The notes beneath the pieces are model-generated. The model was not told the origin of the DNA. It saw only the letters and a list, made by a program, of their open reading frames with translations, and did no database searches. The translations under genes and the position numbers were made by a program. Below, piece after piece: positions 37,721-47,594 of a stretch of DNA of 64,000 nt. The stretch comes from Chrysophaeum taylorii. Its lineage: Eukaryota; Sar; Pelagophyceae; Pelagomonadales; Pelagomonadaceae. The stretch is taken from the NCBI GenBank assembly GCA_029834535.1, contig JAQMWT010000526.1, positions 310,001 through 374,000 on the forward strand. Direction: 5' to 3'. Every line of letters starts with the position of its first letter. Positions within the stretch are counted from its first letter, which is position 1.

Positions 37721-38697
37721 GAGATTTTGCCGGAACGCCGAGACTCTCGCTCGCCGACGACGATTCCGCCGACGAGGCGCGCGTCCGCGCCATGCCGCGG
37801 CGAGAGCTCGAGGCCCTCGCCGTCGCCGCGACCAAGAAGACGGCCACGCTTGCCGACGCCCTCGCCTACGTCGAGCGCGAGGCCGCGACCGCGGCCTCCC
37901 AGCGCGACGACGCCGTCGGCGACAAGAGCGCCCTCACCGAGCGCCTCGCCGCCGTCGAGGAGGACAAGGCCGTCCTCACGGCCTCGCTCGCCGACGAGAA
38001 ACGCAAACGACTCGACTCCGAGGAGCGCGACCGCGAGGCCAGGGCTCAACTTATCGAACTCCGCGACGCGACCGACCGCATGAAACTCAAGCTCGAGGCC
38101 GCCGATCGCGCGGTCGCCGCCCTCAAGCGCGAGCGCGACCTCCTCGCGCAGGCCGCGCGCGGATACAAGGACTCGGCAGAACTCGCGCGCGGCGACGCTC
38201 GCTGCGTCCGCGACCAACTCGAGTCCACGCGCGAGGCCATCGCCGTCCAGCAGTTAGCCCCGGCTTCCGCTCCGGACAAAGACGACTTTCTCCTCGCCGA
38301 CCTCGACGACGACGACCTCCTCAAGCGCGTCGACGCCCTCCAGTCCAGAATCGACTCGGAGCTCAGCCACGTCGACGAACCACATACGCGCCAGCCCTCC
38401 CCCCCTAAACGCCGGCCCCTCCTAAACGCCCACGACCCCACGCCCCACCACCTTCCCGCCAAGCCGCCTCCCCCCGCCGAAACGTCGACGCCTACTACCA
38501 CGCAATCGCCGCCACCGCCGCCACCGCCGCGCAAGGACCCACTCCAGCTCAAACCCCGTCGCCACGACCTCCTCGTCCTCCCGGGCTACGGACCGGGGGA
38601 CGAGATGCCCTTTAACGTCGAGGGCTTGGACCTTTCTGTCGTCGTGCCGGCCGGCTTGCGCCCTGGAGACACCTTCACCATCGAACTGCGCTTTTAG
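36529..38697 (+). CDS. PX-GOLD coiled-coil protein
   Basis: A 722-residue protein that probably binds phosphoinositide membranes and works in vesicle traffic. A PX domain is split by an insert: HVFVIRVWCERTYTYAIRRT and LNAALRKRFP (about 39-77), then a Gly/Gln/Ser insert, then the last PX helix YRQPLERWLRELM (about 175). A GOLD-like beta domain follows at about 232-345 (SFDIELRVPRGHFLVWSF, VSLVTVRWGNEYAKWRDKRV). A coiled coil covers about 350-590 with one poly-Ala break. A Pro-rich linker leads to the last 40 residues, LSVVVPAGLRPGDTFTIEL, a short beta module that I have seen described as common at stramenopile protein ends. The start is the ATG at 36529. There is no intron. Confidence 0.75.
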
Positions 38698-40230
38698 GCA
38701 GGCAGGCAGGCAGGCGAACGAGCCCGCGGCTTGAGCTGCTCCTCTTTTCTCGTCGAGATCCTCGACCCCCCTTCGCTTTAGATCGAGAACCCGTGTTCTC
38801 TTGTCGTCAAAAAGTCAACGGGGTGCCCCCATTCCATACCCGAGTTTCAACAACTAACCAACCAACCAACCAACCTCGAGACTAATAACAATAGTGTGGC
38901 GGTCTACAATACCAGATTATTTTTTCATTCTCCGAGTTCTACGGCGACCGCTTCTTTCTCCAGATCTCGTCGCGGCTCCAAGTGACCTGGTATTACTTGG
39001 GGGAGACGCCAACCGTCGGCGAACGAATTTATTTCGACGGCGAGCTGCTGAGCGACGACGCCGAGGCCGCGAAGTACTCGCTCGCCGTGTCGTCGCGTTT
39101 CCTCGGCGACGACTTTGCGTTCGCCGGGGCGCTGGTTGGAGTTCGCACATAAGTTCCCGCGTTGTCTATCGGGCACTGGCCTTGGTTCCCCCCCAAAACC
39201 GCCTTGGAACTCGACGACGAAACCGCTGAGTTGCGAGCTCGCGACGGTGGTGCCAGCCTTTTTTGAGCGGAGTTGATATCTCTCTTATCAATCGGGCTGC
39301 CACGATGAGGGTACCGGAAAAAGGATATTACATTTGCCCGCGCAATAGGAGAAGAAGGTCCCTTCCTCCGAGATGAGGCGATGAAGCCAGCGCCCGCCGC
39401 TGTACACTAGTTCGAGCTGCCGGCGAGTGTGGTGTCGGAGATTCGGGATCTGAAGGGTCTTCGACGGCCAACGACCTACGCCGCCCGTTTGAAAATGTAT
39501 TTGACGGAAGAGTTACTCTTCGACATTGACAAAAATTGCGTTCTCTTCTTGCACAAAAACAACCACAATGAGTCGGGGCACATCGGGATCAGCTGACTAC
39601 TTGCGAGGGACCGCCGTCGAGGAGTTAGCGGTGGTGGCGAGCGGGGGGCATTGGTAAAGGACACCGAATATTACGGTCCGGATGAGCGGTCGTACGATCC
39701 GTATAAACTCATCTGTTGCTGTATCTTTACGCGTTGGCGGCAGCGCCCAGGTGATCGTCCAGCCCGGCTTTGAGGCCTGCGTTCTCCTGCTCGAAGGCGT
39801 CGATCTCTCGCAGTTGAGCTCGCGCCCCTGCTATTTCTTCGCCCCGACCCGTTTCCGCTCAGCCATCCGCGCACGCACCGCCTCCACCTTGGCTTCCCTG
39901 AACTTGATGATCTTCCGAGTCAGCGCCCGACGTACAGGATCAAACTCGTTGCGCCTCCATCGCGAAGCGCGCTGCGAGTCGACCGGGCGCGAGACCGTCA
40001 ATGTCGCTCGCCCATATTCCCTCGATGTCGCGTCGTCGCCCTTGACCCGAAGGCATGGCAATACCGCGCTCGAAGCTCATGAAGTTCTTCTCTTTTGCCA
40101 GCGACCTACGCGTTCGGATCCCACGCAAAGCATTGAGTCCCCGCGTCGAAGGGCTCGTGGCTACTCTTAGTCTCCACAAACCAACCTAACCGCTTCAGGG
40201 ATCCTAAGCTTAAACCCTGATTCGTTGGAG

Positions 40231-40502
40231 AGACACACCAGCCCCACCCAGGCCACCCGATCCCAGCAGGACGTCACCCTTCGTCACACATACGTCCGGC
40301 GGCAGCACGCGTACGACCTACGGGCGGGGCCCGTCCTCTCTTCGCCTGCCCCACGCCTCGGCGATGACCCCGACTAGGTCCCGCGTACTTATCTCCGCCC
40401 GTCAGGCACATCCCTCATACCCCACAAACCCACCCACATCCTTCATGCTCCCCACACACACCCCCCCCCTCTTAGCAGTCGACATTTAAAGACACACCAG
40501 CC
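40231..40502 (+). mobile_element. LINE 3' end with target-site duplication
   Basis: A 5'-truncated LINE copy (40244-40489) covers the last 44 or so ORF codons (from the segment ARSQQDVTLRRTYVRRQ on, with a Thr for Arg change) and the 3' UTR ending CATTTAA. It is flanked by the perfect 13-bp repeat AGACACACCAGCC at 40231-40243 and 40490-40502. Once more the target starts with GACA. Confidence 0.85.
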
Positions 40503-40544
40503 TGTGAACACAAGCCAGGCTTTGTGCGGCACAACACAAATCTG

Positions 40545-40913
40545 ATGAGCTCCACGCAAGTGTCCGACAAGCCATTCGAGAATGGCGCACAACGTATTGC
40601 GGATCGCCTCGGCGACGTCGGTGAGAAACTCGGCAAGCGCGGGGAAAACGTTGCCAAGACTGGCCTGACCAACGTCGCCGTCGGCCTCGAGACTGGCCTG
40701 ACCAACGTCGCCATCGGCCTCGCCATCATTGGCCTCACCATTTTCGCGAGCTCCATCATCAACTCTCGCGCGCGCGACGGTCGCGACGACGCTCACGAAC
40801 GTTTCCGACCGAACCAGCGACGCTCCGAAAGCGTCCGCGCCTTCATCAAAAGACGAGGCGACCTTGCCGTCGCCGCGCGCACCGCACCTCGGCCCTCCTT
40901 CCTCCGTTGCTAG
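40545..40913 (+). CDS. Small hypothetical protein with duplicated Gly/Leu motif
   Basis: A 122-residue frame that starts directly after the LINE insertion. It reads as an amphipathic N-terminus (RIADRLGDVGEKLGKRGENV), a duplicated unit TGLTNVAVGLE / TGLTNVAIGLA, a hydrophobic helix (VAIGLAIIGLTIFASSII) and a basic tail. Third positions are G/C-rich as in real genes here, and the antisense frame is worse. It has no known family. It may be a fragment whose 5' part was displaced by the LINE. Confidence 0.35.
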   Translation: MSSTQVSDKPFENGAQRIADRLGDVGEKLGKRGENVAKTGLTNVAVGLETGLTNVAIGLAIIGLTIFASSIINSRARDGRDDAHERFRPNQRRSESVRAFIKRRGDLAVAARTAPRPSFLRC

Positions 40914-42284
40914 GGTCGGATGAGGAACGCGGGGGTCCAGCGCCGGGGCCAAAAATCCCCAAGGACCGGCCGGCTTTGCGGTCTGTCCTCAAGTTGACCT
41001 AAAGTGGTCCCGATTTTACACTGGAATCGACTGGAATCGACCACTCACCTCGCGATGTCTGCCTTGAGGACCTTCGACCCCGGAGCGTCACTCGGGAGGT
41101 GCTCAAGTGCCGCGTCGAGTCGACTCTTGAGTGTCGAGAGCTGGGTCATCCCGAAGGAGGCATGCTCTTCGACCACGATGTCGACCTCGTGGTCGACCTT
41201 CATGGCATCCAAGGCCTTTGCGTAGTCGGGGACTTCTCGACGGCCGCGGCGGCGCGACGGCGGCTTTGCTCCATCGCCACCTTCCGGCGCGCGGCAGCCT
41301 ACGCCTTGTGGGTCTGCCGCGCGCGACAAGCCACCTTCAAGCTCAACGTATAGGGTCGGATACGAAACCTGGGGATCTACCACCGGCCGAAAATCACCAA
41401 GGATTGGCCCGGATTATTGAAGTATTCTGAAATACAAGACTCTCACAACATGCAACGTGGATTCAAGAACGAACAAACTCTCCGCCGTGATCACCGGGCG
41501 GCGGGTCCGGCATCGGGCGTGCTCAAAAAGAAGTCGTGGCAAAGCGTGCAGGAGGGCATCGTTTAGGATAGAGGCGCCGTTTTTATCAACGACCGAGACC
41601 ACGGCAAACTAGAGGATGCTGCCAAGGTGATCGAACCCGCGGGCGCCGAGGTGGCGATTCAGGCCGCGGAGATCTCCGATCCCAAGCCCGATCTCGTCGT
41701 GCTCGCCGAGGAGTAGATCGGCGGCCTGAATCCTCTTCGGTAACACGGGAATCTTGAGCCTCGAGGGTAGTTCTTCAGTTCTTTACTGCGGAAGTGGCCG
41801 AGGCTATGCGCAAGCGCAGCAGTGGCGCGATCGTCCACACGGCGCACCAGACGATCGGCGCGGCGCCGTCGGTCGCGTATGCATAGCCGTCCTCATCGAA
41901 TGGTCCACGCCCTCGTGCTGAACCTCGCGCCGGATTATTAGTGCAATACGGCATCCGCGTCAGCGGCGTCGCACCGGTCGTGGGGCGTTCCATCCCATCG
42001 GTGGTCGCAGCGGGCTTCCCGAGGATGTCCCCGAAACCCGGCCACAGACAATGGTTTATAGGTCGCAGGCAACATCCTCTACGTGGAATGGGGCGTTGTA
42101 GCTTGGGCGCACCTGAATAAACTCTCGGCTTGGGAGTGTCCGGAGCGGACAAGCGGGGTTCTGCCCTTTGCGAGGCTCCTACGAAAACTATAGAGTAGAC
42201 GGTTGGCTAATACTCGGTGGTGGCGCACAGCAACAAGCGCGCGCTTATCGTGATGTTGGAAAACAAGCTCATAAATACAGATCA

Positions 42285-43478
42285 TCACGCGGGTGTGGGG
42301 AGTCGGAGCGGCGGTGGGGTGGTTCGAGGATGGCGCGCTGCGAGCTTGATCGTAATCTCTGTGAGGAGGATGTGGAGGACGGAGCGGTCGTTGTAGGTTG
42401 TGGCAGGGTCGGCGCCGGCTGTGATGAGGTGTTCAAAGAGGTGTGTGACCTTGTGGCACCACGGGAGGGTCGACGTGCCGGGTCCACCAGCCGGCGGATT
42501 TGTCATGGTCAAGAGGACGAGGGGGGGTGGGACGCCGGCGTTGGGGTCGGCCCCCGCTGCGACGAGGGCGCGCGCGCTGGTGATGTCGCAGCACAGCACT
42601 GCGTGGCCGAGTGCGGTGATCTTGCGTCCGGTTGCACTGAGCGCGTTGACATCGACGTTCAGGTCGCACAAAAGCCTCGAGAGAATGTCGAGGTGCGCCT
42701 TACGGCGTCCAAAGCGAAGGGAGCTCGCCCAGACGCATATTGCAGGGTCGGCCACGTCCGAGCCGCGGACGTCGATCGGGTCGTCGAGCATGTTGGCTGC
42801 GTGAGCGTGCATGCCCCAGAGGAGCGCTGCGCGAAACGCGACCGACGGCGGCGCCGCCGAGAGGATGTCGGCGAGAACGCGTCTCGTGGGCGCGGGCGCA
42901 TATTCCCACGGAAAGAGTGACCTTGTCAAGTCGTCGAGGGAGCCGATGTGAAGGACCTCGAGCCTCGGGAAGGCACCTTCGCGGAACGCTTCGGCGATCT
43001 TCTCCAAGTGCGTCGCGCTCGCGACCTCGGAGAACGCCGCGCGGTAAACCCCTAGCGTCAGAGAGCGCCAAAGCTTGGCGGCGCCCGCGCCGACTCCCGC
43101 GACGAGCGCACCGAGGTCGCCGCGCGTCGCGCACTCGAGCCTCACGACCTCGAGCGCGCGAAAACGTGATCCCCCGCCGCCTTTGCCAAACAGCCACGGG
43201 CCGCTTTTTGCGCATAGGTGCGACACGCGGCACACGGCCTCCGCGACGGCGCGTGCCGTCGCCGCCGCGCGCGCCATCTCCTCCCCGCGCAGCGACCGCA
43301 GAACAAGCGCCCACAACGCCGCAGGCAGCTGCGTGTCTACCGAATCTTTTTTTTTGCGCCGCCGTCGCTTCTTCTTGCCCAAGTTGCCCCCGCGCTCCTC
43401 GCGCCTCGCCGATGCCGCGAGCGAGCTCAGCCTCTCGAGCCATTCGCTCAGCGAAACTGGGACTTCGTCAGACGCCAT
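42285..43478 (-). CDS. Ankyrin-type protein with possible F-box-like N-terminus
   Basis: A 397-residue protein. The N-terminus has a Lys/Arg run (KKKRRRRKKK, about 35-44, a possible nuclear signal). It is followed by a helical LPAALWALVLRSLRGEEMARAA (about 52-73) that resembles an F-box. The middle is Ala/Leu-rich. Ankyrin-like units lie near the C-terminus (ALGHAVLCCDITSARALVAAGADPN and LFEHLITAGADPATTYN, about 295-375). If the F-box holds, it is a substrate receptor of an SCF ubiquitin ligase, but the match is weak. The start is the ATG at 43478. There is no intron and an alternative assignment is a plain ankyrin protein. Confidence 0.6.
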   Translation of the reverse strand: MASDEVPVSLSEWLERLSSLAASARREERGGNLGKKKRRRRKKKDSVDTQLPAALWALVLRSLRGEEMARAAATARAVAEAVCRVSHLCAKSGPWLFGKGGGGSRFRALEVVRLECATRGDLGALVAGVGAGAAKLWRSLTLGVYRAAFSEVASATHLEKIAEAFREGAFPRLEVLHIGSLDDLTRSLFPWEYAPAPTRRVLADILSAAPPSVAFRAALLWGMHAHAANMLDDPIDVRGSDVADPAICVWASSLRFGRRKAHLDILSRLLCDLNVDVNALSATGRKITALGHAVLCCDITSARALVAAGADPNAGVPPPLVLLTMTNPPAGGPGTSTLPWCHKVTHLFEHLITAGADPATTYNDRSVLHILLTEITIKLAARHPRTTPPPLRLPTPA

Positions 43479-46450
43479 GTACTTTCAAGCTGCGGCGAGA
43501 GTTATTCGGATACGGAAGAAAACATAACTAATAGCAATAGTAATATTATCCCGCTTCTCACTCGAACTGCTTTTTTGTGGGGTTGGGGGGATTAACGTTG
43601 AGCCCATCTTTTCGCCTAGCTCTACGGTTACGGGCTTTCGCGGTGGCACAGCCTCTCCGTATTTAAGACCCCTCATGAAGCCGCGGCCGTGTTCGACTAC
43701 TCGATTCTGGCTCTTCGAGCCAAGGTGTTCCATGCCACGAAAAACAATACTCCAAGAGTCATGTAAAAGCCACGTTCTCGGGAAAACCTCATATTGCGGC
43801 CTTGATTATGTGTCACTTAGCCTGAGAATTGCTCGCCATAATCGTACGTTGGTCTTGCTGACGGTACCTCTGAACCTGCGCCTTGCGAGGGCATCCGTCC
43901 TCCCGGCGTAGGTTGGCGCCTGATCGCCTCCCGGGCGGGCAGGTTGGAAGCCGGAGCGTTCGCAGTGGGGCGAGTTATGGCCGGGAACGCCGAATGAAAC
44001 ATTGACGACAAGGAGTGTTGTCGGTCAATTCTCGGTCTCCGCGTCGCATGGCGACAGGCGTCACCTCTCCCCCGACGACGCTCCAGTCAGCGCCCCTCGC
44101 CTCTCGACCTCGTGACTCTGATCCCACGCGCCACGGCGCTGGGATTAGCCTACGCCCCAAGCACTGGGCTTGCCTATGGTTAGTAAGTTAGGCCCCTGCA
44201 TGATCTTTTCCCTCGATTACAGGTGCGGACTGTCCTCGACGGTAGATGGGCGTGGTGCTCGCAAATTCTGCACTCTCGCAACGCGAACGTTCTATATCTG
44301 ACGTTTTTTGTGACGGCAGTGCCCATCATGCTCCGCGCTTTGAGGCGCATTTTGGCTCATGCGGCCTAGTATAGGTGCCTGGTCACCCCGAAAGCCACAA
44401 ACCCTCTGGCCGGTTCACTTTTGTCGAGTACCTGCGGGGTATTTGCGATGGCCTCGCGGCGCATGGTCGATGTGGCGCGGGCGCTCGCGACCCATTTTGC
44501 GCGCGTTTCTGTCATGGCCGGCTCTGGTTTGTCACCTTACTGCGGCGTCTTCTTTTTTGTGGTGTTTTGCTCGACTTTTTTCACGCAGCTTGGTGTTGCG
44601 CGCCTTCGTGAATAAGAGACTGTCGATGTCGCCCCTCCTTTGCTTTTTATCTGGAGATATTTAGCCCAGTGTAAGTCCCTCATGGCACGCACCATGCAGG
44701 TTAATTTGCTCGTGGCGCAACTACTATGCCTGGGGTTTAATCGTCTCGGATCGCTTGTGTCGATGTTGTCGCCGCCCTGGTTCTTTCAAGTTGCTTCACC
44801 ATCTTTTGATTACATGCCCACATCCTACTTTGACGAAGGCGCGACAGAATTAAGTGGCTACGTTGCTGCTTCATCTAGCTGTACTGGCGAGCACAGCGCT
44901 ATGAAGCTGTTGACTTACCGTCTCTCTGTTAACCAGACTCCCCTTGTACTGGAATTGCGGACGCGATTTTTTTCAGCGCTCCCTCTTGCCGATGACACTG
45001 ATTCCGCCTGTTGTTGCGGCGCGCTGCCAGGGAAGATAAGATCCTTCCCATTCTTGTCGATTGCGCCGTGGATGCTGATGACATGTGGATAAATTGACGT
45101 TCCCCCGCCTCGCCCGGAACAAGCAAGTTATGGCAGCCAGTATTGGATGTATGGCACCCTGCTGAGACAGCTACATAGCACGTCTCCCTTCATCGCATAG
45201 TCTTACGCTGGCCCTTCGTCGATCTACTCCTTCGCCGACATCAGCACTCTTTTTGAGTCGCCTTTCTGCTTCTTTTGCTCGCAGCTTTTAGTCTTCTTTC
45301 TTCTGTTTCCGCTTCTTTGAGGTCATTTATGTATTCTTTCTTTCGCTTCCTCGGCGATCCACCATTCTTTGAGCCTTGGAGTTCCGAGTCATAACAATAC
45401 GGCTTTCCTCCTCGAGGCCCCTGCATTCGGGCGTTCACTTCTTTGGATTCGAAATTCGAAGTGTTTTGAATATTGTATGATTTCAAGCTACCTGGTAGCT
45501 TTTAAAGTGTTTCCTGTGTAGTTTCGGCGATACTTACCACCCTGGGTAGTTTCGGCACCGCAGCATTTCGGCAGGATTTCTGTGTTCCATTCCAACTCGA
45601 GTAATGCGGAGGTCTCCCAACGTCGAGCGATGCTAGAGCCGCCTCTCCATCTCGACCCGCTGCCAGCCCGGCCTCGTGGACATTTCACGCCCGTCGGCTC
45701 GCCCCGCGAGCAGTCTTCGTGGGACGCTCCGCGGCTCGAACCCATCGCAAAGAACGTCGTTCCGACGAACGATCCCATCGGCCGTCTGCCGCCACCAAAC
45801 CATCGCTGCCACCTTGCACCGCTCCAAGCAGATTCCAAGCCGGTCGTTGCCAACGACCTCGCAAAGCTCGACAATCGTGACTCGCACGCCGACGTCCTGC
45901 GCCTCGAGCCCCTTCCAGCGCTCCACCGGAGGTAAACGATGTCGAAAGCACGCTTCCATAAGTTTTCACAAGCACCCTTCCTTTGAGCGCTGCCGTTTGC
46001 GCTCGATCGCCCGCAGTCATCGAAAGAGTATACGCTTCTATGATTGTAGGACAACTATATTTCCTAGCAAAAGCAAGCGGGCAAACAGGAAAACGCTCGA
46101 ATCCAACGCTCATTCGATGGACGCGCACCGCGGCACCTCCATTGTTGTAACGATGATAAAGGTGGTAACGCTATGAAGGCAGAAGAGTATCCGCATACAA
46201 GAGAGAAGGAAGAACAGCTATCTCTCTAAGGCTGCTAAAAAGAAAGAAGAACGAACAGATATCTCTCTCAGGCAAGAAAGAACAGCTATCTTTCTCAGCG
46301 AGAGAAAAGGTGAGCATGTGATGAGCACAAACGAGCGCTGTACAGCGCGAGCCCGACAAACGCGCACGACGAGGTTTCCACAGTGGTGATGATATCGATG
46401 GTGGGTGATGAAGATCGACGCGAGAGGGCATCTGCGAAAAGTAGGACAAC
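43479..46450. other. Intergenic with GGCTC-hairpin repeats, no clear gene
   Basis: About 3 kb. GGCTCTTCGAGCC lies at 43709-43721 and a partial hairpin copy near 44351. A body like the 2290-2545 repeat lies at about 45241-45405, ending TTTGAGCCTTGGAGTTC. A reverse-strand frame at 45633-45959 (108 codons, RVTIVELCEVVGNDRLG) has coding-like composition. A CTAT/AGAGAGAA-rich stretch at 46200-46310 precedes the SGNH gene's 3' side. I see no gene that I would defend. Confidence 0.4.
45241..45405 (+). repeat. Pyrimidine-rich repeat, third copy (partial)
   Basis: Ends CGATCCACCATTCTTTGAGC then CTTGGAGTTC, as in the copies ending at 2545 and 3350, and has the same CTCTTTTTG and TTTCTTTCGCTTCCT blocks. 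The hairpin stem is partly lost. Confidence 0.45.
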
Positions 46451-47514
46451 TTAGTCGTTTTGCGTCGGCTGGTAGGTTGGCGAGTATCCCCCCGAGGATG
46501 AGGATGAGGATGAGTCGGAGGAGGAGTCGGATTCCGCCACCGGAGCTGCCGTGGGCTCGTAAGTGGGAGCGTAGTCTGCTGATGAACTGCCGCTTTCACT
46601 CGATGAAGAAGAGGAAGAAGATGAAGAGAGACAGTCAGTACCTTGGAGGGAATCGATCTCAGTGAGAATCAACGAGTTGATGACGTAGCACGTGTCGACG
46701 TTGGGGTGCGTGTCGTCGAAGGTGAAGTCGTCGATGTCGTCTTCGTCATAGAGGGCGTTAGCATCGACGATACCCGCTCCCGCGTCCGAGGCGAGGCTCG
46801 TCGCGAGGTCGTTTTGTTCGTCGATAGAGTCGATCCACAGGCCGTCGTCGGCTTCGCCGCAACAAGTGGTTGTCCGGTACACGAAAGTCTTGCCGTCGGC
46901 AAGCTGGTCGACGACCTCGTCGAAGTCTTCCTCGTAGTCTTCCTCGCATTCCGAGGTCCAGTCTTCGCCGCAGTATTGGTCCGTGTCGTCGTTCTCCTTG
47001 AGTTGCCAGTAGCCTTGGTTGAAGACGAGGATGTCGAAGTCCTCCACGTCGCCACTGGCGAGGTCCTCCATCGAGGTCTCGCCGTCGGTGTCGTCGTCGC
47101 TGCTCCAGACGTACTGAATAAAGTAGAACCTCGTCTCGAAGTCGTCGAATTCCTTGTAGAAAATCTGGCGCGCCGTCTCGTCGTCCGACAGGGGCGCGTA
47201 ATCTGTCCACGTTTCGCCTTCGCAACAGTCGTAGTCGTTCGAGTTGTCGCCACTCCCCCACTTGCTGTCATACTCCGAACTCTTCACGCTCCCCGTCGAC
47301 AAAAAGTGGTTCAGCCCAAAGTAACCTGCGCGTCGTACTCATGATTCAGTGACCCTCTCTCGTGTCGTCGACACTCACAATAACGGCTGATCGAGTCCCC
47401 GAAGAAGACGATTTTCTTCCCAGAGAGGATGCACTGAGCCTGGCTCAGCGTCACCTCCGTCGAGGCGGAGCACGCGACGACCAACGCCGCCAAGCTCGTG
47501 CGGCGGATCATCAT
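46451..47514 (-). CDS. Secreted SGNH-type hydrolase, two exons
   Basis: Two exons (47514-47379 and 47325-46451) joined across a 53-nt GT-AG intron (47378-47326) give a 336-residue protein. Exon 1 encodes a signal peptide (RTSLAALVVACSAS) and the block I motif VFFGDSISRY, which continues as CYFGLNHFL across the splice, a form known from PMR5/TBL and Cas1p-type acyl esterases. The catalytic Asp-His pair is likely in FDDTHPNVDTC. The middle is very acidic (Asp/Glu-rich with several CC and C-E pairs, so probably disulphide-bonded). The C-terminal tail is Ser-rich with YAPTYEPTAAPV and YSPTYQPT, repeats seen at the ends of secreted stramenopile proteins. It has the same fold class as the hydrolase at 16073-17686. 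It lies 80 bp downstream of the kinesin, in the same direction. Confidence 0.75.
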
Positions 47515-47594
47515 GCTCTTACTTTTTTCGATCTTTTTGCCACGGACTCCTTCCTCCTTACCTGCCTGCTGAGTGGTAAAAAAAAATCTGCGGG

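Larger units (their letters stand above)
38698..42284. other. Decayed intergenic DNA with coding-like pieces on both strands
   Basis: A GCAG run follows the PX-GOLD stop. An open frame without ATG at 38895-39152 (+) has good codon bias (LQVTWYYLGETPTVGERIYF), and a second coding-like piece on the same strand ends near 39594 (LKMYLTEELLFDIDKNCVLF). On the reverse strand, 39831-40061 and 41045-41345 have basic, helical coding-like sequence. None can be made into a full gene by eye. I read them as relics of lost genes or mobile DNA of unknown family. Confidence 0.4.

Noticed and set aside
36481-38217. 578-residue antisense frame opposite the PX-GOLD gene
   Set aside because: A composition shadow without motifs, and it overlaps the divergent promoter region.
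45488-46054. 188-residue reverse-strand frame as a gene
   Set aside because: Its sequence is Gly/Ser/Arg-rich without order, and an overlapping frame (45633-45959) reads better; neither has a recognised family or good start context.
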